NCBI RefSeq assembly: GCF_029873635.1
Contig: NC_080421.1
Location: 3,162,001 to 3,226,000, forward strand
Length of the DNA stretch: 64,000 nt
DNA from: Malania oleifera
Lineage: Eukaryota > Streptophyta > Magnoliopsida > Santalales > Ximeniaceae
Direction of reading: 5' to 3'
The translations under genes and the position numbers were made by a program. The stretch's first letter is position 1. Each line of letters begins with the position of its first letter. A model generated the notes under the pieces. That model saw only the letters and a program-made list of their open reading frames with translations. It searched no databases and was not told the DNA's origin. This document shows, piece by piece, positions 10,400-21,830 of the stretch.

Positions 10400-11320
10400 A
10401 TCAAAATGAGTATTTACATGGAACACTGGGCAGATATAGGGGGGGAAATGAACTCCATCAAAATTACAAGCAATAAAGTTAACACTCAGGATCTTAAGAC
10501 AGCCTGAGCAAATGTAGGGACCTTTTGGCCTAGTACTGTGTATATATGTTTCTAAACGGTCACAATCAACTCCATTGGGGATATGAATTTTCCTTCAAAC
10601 CTTTTCCTATTTCTGGCATTGCATATGAGATAAACAGTATAGGCCAAACCAAGTCTCTTACCAACCAAAAGGAACAATACAGGTTTCCTTCAAACCCAAT
10701 ACGCCTATCACAAGTAGGTAGTTTATTTATAATTCCCAGCAAAAGAGTGAAAGCATGTATAGGGGTACTTCCACTCTTCCAAACCACCATGGACCAAGGA
10801 ACTGGTCTCATAGTTCCTTTACTTATCCAGAAGTTATAGCAAATGAAAGAGCTAGAATGATCAAGGTCCCATTCCTCAAAAAGTTGAAACAATGGATCCA
10901 GGTGGTTCGCACATCTTCACATAATCTGATTCTTAATTCTATTGAGCTTTTTGTATAGTGAGAATTCATCATTTGATATCCTGGCCTCCCACAGACTTGA
11001 ACCTTTCAGGTAGATTTGATTGACGCATTTGGACCAGACAAAGCCTTTTTAGAGTGGATATTGCAGAGTGTTTTTGTGAGCAAGGAAAGATGCCAGGCTT
11101 TCACATCCAGCACACTCAGACCACCTATCATTTCACATTCCCTCTCCTTTCCCATCTATAATTTCACAGTCCCTCTCCTTTCATTCAGTAGTAGTTGCAG
11201 GTCACCATCCGAGGGAATGTTGTGCAGTTTTTGTTGGGAGAAGTGGGATGCATTAAGAGCCTTGACAGGTTTTTTTAGGCCCTCAGATCCCCCAGAATCC
11301 ATCTCTAATTAGCAATCACC
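10400..11320 (-). mobile_element. LINE relic (zf-RVT-like region)
   Basis: The minus-strand frame at 10892-10566 has the pattern PWSMVVWKSGSTPIHAF...LPTCDRR, which resembles the zinc-binding domain after L1 reverse transcriptases (W-x-x-x-V-W-x-x-G-x-x-P). Frames break on either side. No polyA tail or target duplication is clear. The call rests on this one motif. Confidence 0.45.
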
Positions 11321-12841
11321 CTGGCCAATTTGCTCCAAACCGTACCATTTGTCCAACTAAGGGAACACCCTAATGATCTTAGATCAGATAAACTAGTCAT
11401 TACTCCTCCAATGACTACTACAATTATACTTATGGAGTCTTTTGCTCATTTCAAAACTTATTGTTCTTTATGTTGGGAATTAACATGAAATTCCCCAAGT
11501 GTCTGCGAGGAAGAAAGTATCAAAGGCTGCAGCACAGAAAAATCGTTAACTGTTACAGAGATATCTGATGGGGAAGATGAAAACGATGATTTTAGCGATA
11601 AAGATTCTAAGGTGGATGTGGTAGCTGGTCGCCCAGAATATGGAAAGAATGGGGGTAGATGAAAACAAGTAGCAACAAATGCTAAATCGACAGCAACAGC
11701 TGCATGAAAAAAAAGAGGACAAAATAATAAGCAACAGCCTCAGCTAGTAAGCCAGAAGCTGCTGACGGACATTTTGATACCTGCAGAGAATCCATGTATT
11801 TCACCAGAGAAGAATAGCAGTTCAGTGTCCTGCAGGGTAGGTGGTAATGAAGAGAAGGCATCGAGGAGCTGAGAGAAGGTGAATTCTGATTCTGCTTCTC
11901 CTTCAGACAACAATCCCCCTTCGGATTGTCTTCACATTTCCGAATGTTAAACGGTTTCACCCTTCAAGAATCATACAAAATGAGCTAAAATTTGTAAATT
12001 GTTTCCTTCTTCTATGTTATTAACATGTTCTAGCATATAGAGTTGGGACAACACTGTCCTACATTTAATGTTTTTTAACTTTTACTTCTTCATCATATAT
12101 GTATCCATTATCGATAGGAGTTAATAGAACTTCCTCCTTTACAGATCATAGGTTATTATTTTCATCTGGCTTATGTTTAACTTTCTATATTTTGGATTGT
12201 CATTACATTTCTGATTTAATGATTGGTTCTATTGTGCCTTTGCTTAGCATTTGGTTTGTGCATTCAATGATTCCAAAGTATTCCAATGTTTTCCCTTGTT
12301 TAGTTCGAATTCCATTTCATCGAAGCTGTTCATTCATATCTAAATTCGCAACTTGGTATTAATTAACAAAAAATCTTACTTTATATGTAAAATAAGAAGA
12401 CATACCCTCCTTTCCATATCAATCTTATTATGAACAAAAGATTAATTCTCCATGCGAAGGAATCTATTAGCAATATGTTTGTGGTCAAAACATTAAAATT
12501 CTTATGTTCATGAAAATTTTGTATCTTTAGTAACACAATTATGAAGCATCCGAAAGTCGAAGGATACAATGATGCCACGAACCAACTGTTGTAGAAATAC
12601 AAATGGCTCGGTATACACTTTTTAGGATTATATTTTTTTTGTTAGTTCTAAAGATAAATCATCATATCATACAGCTCTTTTACTGAGTATACATTTCAAC
12701 CCTATTCAAGTTGAATTGCACCTAATTGAATTCTTTCCTTTTTCCTCGGGGGCCCGTTTGGTGTTACTTTCAATATTGTGAAATTAAAAGTAGAAATAAA
12801 ACCTAAGAAACATACATAGAGAGACTAAATTATATTTCATG

Positions 12842-13340
12842 ACGTTACATTCACGAGATTTGTATACATTGAACCTATCAAAATAGTATACTAATTTCGG
12901 TAGAGTCCTGTTTCAAAATTGAGCATATCCATCCACGCACCTGTGCAAATAAAACATTATTCAAATACAGTTGATACCAGTATGTTCACAACATTACATT
13001 CACGAGAATCGTATACATTGAACCTATCAAAATACTATACTAATTTCGGCAGAGTCCTGTTTACAAATTGAGCATATCCATCCACGCACCTATGCAAATA
13101 AAACATTATTCAAATACAGTTGATACCAGTATGTTCACAACGTTACATTCACGAGAATCGTATACATTGAACCTATCAAAATACTATACTAATTTCGGCA
13201 TAGTCCTGTTTACAAATTGAGCATATCCATCCACGCACCTGTGCAAATAAAACATTCTTCAAATACAGTTGATACCAGTATGTTCACAACGTTACATTCA
13301 TCAGATTCGTATACATTCAACATATCAAATTAGTACACTA
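12842..13340. repeat. 149-bp tandem repeat, 3.3 copies
   Basis: Unit starts ACGTTACATTCACGAGA fall at 12842, 12991, 13140 and 13289, an exact 149-bp period. Copies 2 and 3 are nearly identical and copy 1 differs at a few sites. The last copy is partial and diverged. Confidence 0.92.
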
Positions 13341-13380
13341 AATGATACCTGCTTGTCACTTTACCTATTGCTGCTCTATA

Positions 13381-13620
13381 GATTCAGAATTAAGAAAATT
13401 ACATTATGTACAAATGATACTCCAAACAATTACATTATGTACAAATGATACTCCAAACAAGTAGAAATAAAGGACAAATGATATATTCTATACAAATAGA
13501 TGTTGTACAAATGAAGTCATTAATAAATACATTATGCCCAAATGAATAATGAATAAACACATTATGTACAAATGAAGCTGTAAACATATATTTGATGTAC
13601 AAATGAAAGTATGAACTAAT
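13381..13620. repeat. Short dispersed ACATTATGTACAAATGA repeats
   Basis: Several copies of ATTATGTACAAATGA recur at about 13400, 13433, 13560 and, more diverged, near 13530 and 13595. One immediate duplication (ATACTCCAAACAATTACATT region) is present. This is low-complexity AT-rich DNA beside the 149-bp array. Confidence 0.6.
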
Positions 13621-13639
13621 TAACAAATACATATATCAG

Positions 13640-13885
13640 CTACTCGGTACCGCATGGAGGTCGTCTCCGGTGTCGGGGTGGCTTCCGTCTACGTCTGCCC
13701 TCACCTGGCTGCTCCTCCGCGTCTGGCGTCCGGTCACGTCGAGGGGCTACATGTCTGTCGTCTCCGCCCATACGTCCTGGATAATCCCTCTCTAGGTGAA
13801 GCGGACGGGGAGCTATGTCGTATGTAGTCTCTGGACGAATCCGAGCTGGCAAGCCGGGTGCGTCCACCTCCTCCGCATCAAAGCA
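13640..13885 (-). other. GC-rich reading frame inside the Mutator-like element, possible captured exon
   Basis: The frame reads about 80 codons to a stop at 13640 and is rich in Arg, Pro and Gly (DAPGLPARIRPETTYDIAP, then RRRRKPPRHRRRPP). Its GC content is far above the AT-rich element around it. I recognise no family. It could be a gene fragment captured by the element or the terminal exon of an element-encoded protein. No upstream exon was found. Confidence 0.35.
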
Positions 13886-14186
13886 TTAATTAAAACCATA
13901 CAATTTACATGTTATGTTCACAACTTTAGTGGATGTGCCCAATTATATTAAAAACAGTACAAGAAAATTCAAGAATTGAATAACAAAATTTCCCATTTTG
14001 AAAGTAAACCATATGATCTAATTATAATTGCACAATTATATTCAAAAGAGTAGAAGGAAATTCAACAAATTTAGTGAGTGGAGGAAACTTCAACAATTTC
14101 TAGGGCAGGAAAGATAATACATTTTACAATGAAACAACAATCCAAAAAAAAAATAAATAAATATTGAACAACAGTTTGAATGGAAA

Positions 14187-14294
14187 AAATAAAATATTAT
14201 CAGCAAAAAATTAAATTCAAATACCGAAACAATGAAATACAAATAAAATATTATCAGCAAAAAATTAAATTTAAATACCAAAACAATGAAATAC
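14187..14294. repeat. 54-bp tandem duplication
   Basis: Two copies of a 54-bp unit starting AAATAAAATATTATCAGC lie at 14187-14240 and 14241-14294 and differ at about three sites. Confidence 0.9.
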
Positions 14295-14574
14295 AAACCT
14301 TAAGAGTAATGTTTGTCCACGAATCTTTTAACACAAATCACAAACTCTCTATCGGATTATCAAAACTTTCGATGAAATAAAAATAATGTAAAAATCTAAG
14401 CACTGAACATGGAAAACATAACTTACCCCATCTCCTTATATAACTTTCGATTTGATGAAGCCCGCAACGGTCACCTGCTCCGGAGTCTTCCTTCAACGAT
14501 CACCTGCTCGGCTCTGCAACAGGTACTCTGTTCACGCAAGAAAGGAGGAAGAACGGGCGAGGTTATTCTGAAGA

Positions 14575-14902
14575 AAATCTCGCTACTTGGAGTAGCGAGA
14601 TTTGCCACGCGTCGAAAGCCAGGTGGAGGTAATTCAAAAGGTGGTCGGTAGAGCATTAATAATCCCAACAAAATCTCGCTACTTGGAGTAGCGAGATTTA
14701 CCATGCGTCAAATGGTGGTTAGCAGAGATTTACCACGCGTCGAAAGGCGGCTGACAGAGCATTAATTCTCCCAATTAAATCTCGCTACTTGGAGTAGCGA
14801 GATTTGCCACGCGTTAGCACAAGCCCTTCAGGCAAAAGTAAATCTCGCTACTTCAAGTAGCGAGATTTGGTTAAATATCGCTACTTGGAGTAGCGAGATT
14901 AT
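14575..14902. repeat. Right subterminal palindrome array (5 copies)
   Basis: There are five copies of the same palindrome at about 14575-14603, 14671-14699, 14777-14805, 14840-14868 and 14874-14902. Four have perfect stems of 12-13 bp around a TGG or CAA-type centre. Spacers repeat a motif such as CCACGCGTCGAAAG. The copies share one arm sequence, so they are one family and not chance hairpins. Confidence 0.9.
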
Positions 14903-14988
14903 GTCAGAGTCATTTTGGGAAATACTTCCCAGAATGAGGTATTATTTAATATATTCTTTTAAAAAAAAGTTAAAACGGGAAAAAACTC
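14874..14988 (-). repeat. Right terminal inverted repeat of the Mutator-like element
   Basis: It is the inverted partner of 6891-7005 and carries the same two internal palindromes. It is directly followed by the ACCAGTTCAT target duplication. Confidence 0.88.
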
Positions 14989-14998
14989 ACCAGTTCAT

Positions 14999-15406
14999 CT
15001 CCTAATTAGAAGAGCTAGCTTCCACTCCCTATGCTCAATTACTGTGGTCTTATCCGAACTTAAGTCTTGAGTTATGTGCATTTATTCTCCACTTTTAGCC
15101 AATAAAATTTTAGTTAATGCAAACAAATCGACTTATTGATGTGTTGCTCGGTGTTCAACTTTATAATAGTTCAAGTACTTGAACTCATTTATTAAGTTAA
15201 ATGAGGTAAGTTTGAGTTCAAATTTCGAACTTATCAACTAAGCGAGTCAAGTTCAAACGGAATATTACTCGACTTTTTAGGCTCGCGAGTTACTTGTGAA
15301 TCATCTCAACATTAGATTTATTTAATACACGAGTTTTAAATTTTGAAATATGTTTTCCCTCAAATTATCATAGATTCATTGTTAAATATAAATTATGCTT
15401 AGCATA
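14999..15406. other. Intergenic DNA, nothing recognised
   Basis: AT-rich sequence between the Mutator-like element and the solo LTR. No coding, RNA or repeat signal was seen. Confidence 0.4.
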
Positions 15407-15946
15407 TTTATTGTTGGGGAATAATCATGGAGCAATAATCACACACGAAGAAAAATTCAAGTACATCCACAATGGAACACCGGATTTACGTGGTTCGGTC
15501 CAAACTGACCTACGTCCACGGGAGCACACACCACTGCAGTATAAACTGGAGAATAAATACAACGAGGAGGAGTCACACTGCTCAACTCTACTCTCTCTCT
15601 ATCACACCTCAACTCTCTGCACAACAACACAACTCACAGCATCTCTCTGCACTTCTCTTTGCACTCTCAACACACTGCAATACACACAATACTCACGCAG
15701 CTCACAGCTTACCTCTGCCTCTCACAGCTACACTGCTGCACAACTCCACTACACTCACACACTTCCACACTTAACACCACATACTACACCTATATATATA
15801 CAGAAGGGGGGAGTAAAAAATCAAAGAAGGTGGCTGCTGTTTCAGCAATGTCTGCAGAGTAGGTGGCCGCCAGTCTTCAACGTCCAAGTTGGCGGCTGGG
15901 CTGGTGCGGCTGCCGATGGTTCCACACCAGCAATCCTAACATTTAT
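15407..15946 (-). mobile_element. Solo LTR (copia family also present at 30687-31005)
   Basis: The LTR is 15412-15941 (530 bp). It starts TGTTGGGG, ends CCTAACA and is flanked by the 5-bp duplication TTTAT (15407-15411 and 15942-15946). It shares the blocks ATGGAACACCGGATTTACGT and GACCTACGTCCACG, and its 3' portion, with the LTR at 30687. The minus-strand orientation is inferred from that partner. It holds an extra CA/CT-rich part (about 15570-15775) that the other copy lacks. A long plus-strand frame across it is incidental. Confidence 0.88.
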
Positions 15947-18180
15947 TAATGTGAAACGAGTTTAAGTTGAACTGAACTCTAGCTGGACTCGAGTTATATA
16001 CATGTTAAACCAAATACTTTAAGGTTGACTAAGTTCAAACTCTTTTTCAAGCGATTGACCAAGCTTGAGTTTGTCAAAGCTCAGCTGGACTAGGCTTCTT
16101 TACAACTCTATTATGAACTAGTCCATCTCCCCCTAACATATAGCCTTTCAAACTTTAAAAATTCAAACTCAAAGCCTTGAAGATAAATCCACCAAGATAA
16201 ACCCACCCAAGATTTTGGACCTTCTCAATTTTCAAGTTCCCAATTTTCTACACATCATAAATATTTCTTTTTTATTAATTGGAAGCCTACACTAAGTTTG
16301 AGCTACATAATGGGATAAAACTCATCTAACTTTCTTGTGTTTTTCTATTGCTCGCAAAATTCAAATTCAAGATTATAAAAGTTTCAAACTTTAAATATCA
16401 GTTTGTATCAAGGATTTTATTTGGGCAAAGGATAAGGAAGGAAAATAAGATGGAAATTCATTTTTCACTATATTTTCTCTTTATATCATTTATCATTAAA
16501 AATAAATAAAAAATTCTAAACATGACAATATACAAATTCTTCCTCTTTTACTTTTTTTTTTAAAAAATATTTTTCAAACTTCAAATGCGCTATAATTATT
16601 ATAACTATTAGAATATTCTTAATAATAAACAATTTTCGGACTCCAAGTGACTCTTTGAGTAGAAATCTCTGAAAATATTAAACCAATTTTCCATACAATA
16701 GAAGTTAGTAGCTAGCTAGCTCACATGGCAAGTATCCTCATCTCTGAAATTAGCTTTCTGTTATAAACAAAAGCAAACATATTACCATATGAGTTTATGT
16801 TGGGGATTTTTGGGAGGGAGGGGGGGGGGGGGGGGAGGTTTTTTTTTAATTTTGAGTCATGTGACTGTCTAAGTACTGACTGGATTTGACTGTCATAACA
16901 TTGCTTTGCCCTTTAATGCATGGTAGAGAAGGTACCTTCTTATACACAACTCATTAAAGTAAAAGTAGCGTTTTAAGACTTTAAGACTTTAAATTATGTA
17001 ACTTCCAAGTTAGGTCTTACACAGATTAGGTCATTCTAAAACAAAATGGGTTCTCTCACATGGACAATAAGGGAGCTTGATTGGTACAGACCAGTTACTC
17101 TTTTCAGAGCAATTAGGGCATAGTCCATGAGGAACTTGACATTTCTTTCTAGTACAATTTTATTTTACATTTTTTTATGCAAATAATATAAAAATATGTA
17201 TATTTATTGCAAAAAATATATATTTTTTAAAAAATTAATTTTAAATATATGTTTTTTTTATTTAAAATAATCAGTAATAATCAATTACTTTTGGCTATTT
17301 ATAAGTTAGTATCATTCTCATGAATTTTAAAAACTTAAGGGCATGATAGTCATTTTCCTCTATCTCCACCATTGTGCGCGAGACCGTGGCCGTGGTGGCC
17401 GCGTCAACCTCCTCCTTCACCTGTGCCAACCTTCTCCTCATCAGCCTCTACCGCCTCCTCCACTAGGCATCTCCATCTCCTCCCTTGTTCAGCCACCTAT
17501 TAGTGCACCAAATCTAGTTATCCTACTAGATCCACTAATTTGTATAATTAATAACATTTAAAATGATAATTAAAATATTAATCAATTTTTTAATAAGAAA
17601 AATACTTAAATGTTAGTTCATTCAATAATATTATTAACATAATTTTAATAATGACATTAATTATATTTGAATTTTTGAAATGCAATAATAATATTATTAT
17701 AATAAATTCATATCACTTATAACAAAAGCAAATATCCAAGATCAAACATCACTATCTTAGGAATTTCACAAAATGAACAATACTTCCAATTTTCAATACT
17801 TTTCCTTTTCTAATTCAATGCTAGTTATTAGTATTTACCCATTCAATATTTTTCGTTAGTGCTCCCAAACCACCCCTTTCTGTCCCATGCACAATGTCCT
17901 CATTTGAAAGATGCATTTTTTTCTCCAACCCTTTTCATAAAACCCAAGTTGGAAGAGTAAAAAAATAAAAAATAAAAAGCAGCTGGGCAGTGGCATTGAG
18001 AATTGTGCCTTCAGTTAAAGGGACGTTTGGATGAAACTGTGGTGGGGGTTAAGGGTTACTGTGGGGTTGCAGGCATATGCCCTAAAAAGATAAGACAGCA
18101 GATGGGAAAAAGAGGTTCCCTCCCCATCCCTACACAGTCCCCAGAGTTAATTTAGTTCCTTATGTCCAAACCCTGAAAAT
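15947..18180. other. AT-rich intergenic region
   Basis: There is no recognisable gene. A 14-15 bp poly-G tract lies at about 16822-16836. A GC-richer patch at 17370-17480 (CCTCC-rich) gives a short frame without motifs. Confidence 0.45.
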
Positions 18181-19140
18181 TATAGCCATCAAAGACAAAG
18201 CTTAGATACAAACCCGCCATCACCAACCCCACAAAAGAAAAAGAACAAAAAAATCACCTTATCTCTGCCTTTGATGTGCCTTATTAACAAACAAAAGGGC
18301 ATTCTGAAAAGATGTAGAACCATAAAAGCAGCATCTCAGAGACTGGAGGATACCTAATTGTGGAAATGGATTTGACCCAAATGAGTCCATGGAGGAGTTT
18401 GCAGGATTGGCAGCTGAGCTGGGGATTTTCATGCCCATAGTAGCTTGACACTGAGTATGTATCCACCCATAGAGCAGGTTCTCTATAGTCCTGGCTCTCG
18501 GGAGACTGCATTATTTTTCCAGATATATAATTTCTGCACAACCAAAAACTATCATTTATTCTACTTCTGCCACCTCTGCCGCCAACCAGCCATATCACTC
18601 TAGGGATTACAGAAATTTTTGTAAATAAAATGACAGCACTTTTTTTGGGGTGAGGGGGTAAGAAACTTCAGCAGTCCACTTGTCCACGAAAGAAAGCACA
18701 ACTGGATATGCACTTTATAGTATAGAGAATATAAATAACAGTAACAGAAGACTCAGCAAGAAAAACTGCTCCAGGTAGAAAATTTCTACAATCATGCACA
18801 TGAACAACTGAATAGCTCTGTTTGTCATAAACACCATCTTTGAAAAGGCATAAAATTTATCAGCAACTTGTCCATGAAACATTGTACTGTATTGCAATAT
18901 TGTGTTTGCCAACCGTGTGCATCAGATGAAAGCATGCCTGATCGACGTTACCTGACAATCCTCCATCTTTAATTTGTTTCCCTATATAACAATTACTCCA
19001 TGCCTGATCTACCGTCTCATGCCATCACACAAAAAGTGACAATCACTCTACAGCTGAAACTTTTTTTCATGTTAGCACCAGTTGACTGTACTGTACTGTA
19101 GGAATAAACAAGCAAAGGGAAGGAAAACTTAGATTGCCAT
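18181..19140 (-). other. Possible 5' part or exons of an unidentified gene
   Basis: The composition is less AT-rich than its neighbours. On the minus strand, about 18975-18950 reads as an ATG-led mini exon (ATGGAGGATTGTCAG) with a GT donor. About 18535-18350 is a second candidate block after TGCAG, with a GT at its end. Joining them gives an early stop, so no product can be stated. This may be leader, intron or promoter DNA. Confidence 0.2.
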
Positions 19141-19146
19141 GTCTTA

Positions 19147-19744
19147 TGTTAGAAATACTAATAATGTAAAATGATAAATTTACAAATAAAAAATAAAAAA
19201 AATAAATAACGATTCACAAATAGGCTGAGGCACGGATATCTCGCTCTCTTTAAGGAGATTCAAGCCCTCTGCGGCTTATTGGTTCAGTCCACGAATCGGT
19301 GTAACAGATTTCCTCAAGACGTATCTCCCCTAGGATACAACAGTTTGATCTGAATCGTACGACTCACTCTAATTCTGTACAAACAGAGGAGTCCAAAGCT
19401 CCACAAAAAACACCTTTCTTTACTTGCCAAACTCTCTAGATTCAAGATAAGAATTATATGATGAGAATGAAGAGAAAAAAATGGTGTATTGTGGTAATAC
19501 TTCAAGGGTCTATTTATAAGCACAAAATGACCCTTCATTCTCCTTGTACTTAATAAATATGATATGTATATATTAAGTAAATGCATACTTAGATCCAAGG
19601 TAAATTCATATAATTAATTATGCATTTATCAAATACATGAATGAATGACCATAATTAAAGGTGGAGGCATCACCCAATCCAAGGTACATGATTCTTTTCC
19701 AAGATAACAATAAAATAATATAATAATATTAAAATACACCAACA
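19147..19744 (-). repeat. 3' LTR of the deleted copia element
   Basis: 598 bp, preceded on the minus strand by a polypurine tract. It aligns with 21831-22420 over its whole length, with scattered substitutions and short indels. Confidence 0.88.
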
Positions 19745-21830
19745 ATTCCCCCTCATTTTAATATTATGTATGTACCATGCATGTAGAGAGTTTAACAATC
19801 AAAGATGAACAATTATGCATAATGTGGGTGTGCTCTGCATTGCACCTTCACATAGTGAACAATAATCTTTACTCCAGAGTCAGTAGTGGTCTTAAACTTG
19901 AACTATGACTGCTTAAGGAAAATAAAGTATTACTGCTCACACATAATCATTCAGGTGTTGACGTGAGCTTTAATAGCCAGCACGTTTCGGTCTTGTGCTA
20001 ATCCCAGTTTCATGAGCATATTTGAGAATAAGCACAATTCTCGTAGAGAGCGGCCCCACTCCCATGCTCACATAGGTGAAATCTATCAAGGGTACTCCTG
20101 TAACTCTAATACCCCACTCATAAGAGACACAAATTATCATTAAGAGTTTTAAAACTCAACCTCCTTAATTACAGGATAAAAGCACTTACACCATAGGGAT
20201 GGGTAAAAAATAATAATGCATTTATTATGACCACCATATGATTCGTTCTTCCCATTGAACCCAATTACAGGATCTCTGGTCCTTGGATTGGGTATCCTCA
20301 TACGTGGTTCATGATTTTATGAGCTTTAATCCCATCCCCCTCAATGTATTCCAGACCATTTCTCTTGCTAAGGCCTTAGTTAATGGATCCGCAAGATTTT
20401 CAGAAGATTTTATATAACTCACATTAATGATATCACTACTCAAACATGAGCTCACAGTACTGTGTTTTCTTCTTATGAGTCTAGATTTACCGTTACAATA
20501 ACGGTTGTTCACTCTACCAATTGCAGCAGTACTATCATAGTTATTAGGATAGGTGGTATTGGTTTTTCCTAAAATGGGATTTCATGCAACATATCTCTTA
20601 ACCAACTTGCTTCTTCACTAGCTGATGTTAAAGCAATAAAGTTAGCTTCCATAGTTGAGTTAGCAATTATTGTTTATTTTTTAGATTTCCAGCAAATAGC
20701 ACCACCACCTAAAGTAAAAATATAACCTGTGGTAGAGAGAGAATCACCTGACAAAGTATTCCAATCAACATTACAAAAACCTTCAAGTACAGCAGGATAC
20801 TTGGCAAAAGATAAGCCATAATTTTTTGGTACCAACTAAATATTTCATTACACGTTCGAGAACATTCGAATGTTCTCTTCCTGGCTTGCTCGAAAATCTA
20901 CTAAGTATTCCTATTGCATATATAATGTCAGGTCTAGTTAAATCAGTTGCATATCTCAGGCTACTAATAATGCTATTATATTCCCCTTGATTAACCATTT
21001 CATTCTCATTCTTAGCAGGAAATAAGTGATTACTTGAATCAAAAGGAGTAGTAACATGTTTGCAATTATTATAGCCATATTTATTCAAAATTTTTCAATG
21101 TAATGCGACTGATCAAGAAATATACCATCAGATGATCTTGTAATTTTGATGCCTAAAATAATATTAGCCTCACTTAAATCTTTCATCTCAAAATATTATT
21201 TTTTAGCATAGTTTTTGGTTCCTCAAAAAGGAGTGTACATGTTGAACCAAGATTTATCATAACAGACATGCCTATTAGCACCTGAGTCTGCCCACCACCC
21301 CTCAATATTGTGGACCATATTTATATCAATAAACATCGCCACAAATTGTTCCTCAATAATATTAGATTGAGGAATAGGTTCACGTTTTTTAAATTTTCAA
21401 ATTCGAGTAATATGCCCACTTTTGCCACAAACATTACAAACATTGTTGTTTTGCTTGTAAGGGGTCCTTTGTTCAAATTCTTTTGATTAGGGTTGCCCCT
21501 ATTCATTTTGTGAGGTCTATTGTTATTTTTCATATTTCTCCTCTTAGGCTTTAATTGAGGGTTTTTAGGAAAAAGACCTTTGGGTAAAATATTATGTTCG
21601 GAAGCAATAAAATTTACCTTTGTGGTATTACCGTTATTGGTTTTACCATTTTCTTACAGAATTACATCTTACCTTTTCCCTCCTTAGTGTCATACTTATT
21701 ATGTAAAACCTTTTGTCTTTCCATTTTTTGAAGTGGGCTCCTCTAAACCGAAAAGGCTTGTCGTGATCTCCAACATTTTCATTCGGTTTCTCAAGGACTG
21801 TAGGCTCTATACTTTGAATCTCCTTAAAAT

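Larger units (their letters stand above)
6881..14998. mobile_element. Mutator-like (MULE-type) TIR element, 8.1 kb, non-autonomous
   Basis: The element is 6891-14988 and is flanked by perfect 10-bp direct repeats ACCAGTTCAT at 6881-6890 and 14989-14998. Its ends are long terminal inverted repeats of about 115 bp (6891-7005 against 14874-14988) that begin GAGTTTTTTCCC and are about 90% alike by eye. A 9-11 bp target duplication together with long TIRs is the hallmark of the Mutator superfamily. Just inside both ends are several copies of a 29-bp palindrome. The interior has no recognisable MULE transposase. It carries an organellar insert (7260-7690), an AAT microsatellite, three SINE copies, a LINE relic, a 149-bp tandem array and one GC-rich reading frame. 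It therefore looks non-autonomous and has collected other repeats. Confidence 0.85.

Noticed and set aside
12099..12362. 87-codon plus-strand frame inside the Mutator-like element
   Set aside because: The hydrophobic translation is expected from AT-rich DNA and no family motif is present.
14575..14902. Regularly spaced palindromes as a CRISPR array
   Set aside because: The host is a plant nucleus, spacers share motifs and vary in length, and the copies belong to transposon ends.
15411..15965. 184-codon plus-strand open frame
   Set aside because: It lies wholly inside a solo LTR with target duplications. Its Thr/Ser/His-rich translation comes from CA/CT-rich DNA.
16822..16836. Poly-G tract as a functional G-quadruplex
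   Set aside because: A plain homopolymer in AT-rich intergenic DNA, with no gene nearby and possible sequencing error.
17343..17561. 72-codon plus-strand frame
   Set aside because: Pro/Leu-rich translation of a CCTCC-rich patch, with no motif, splice or conservation evidence.
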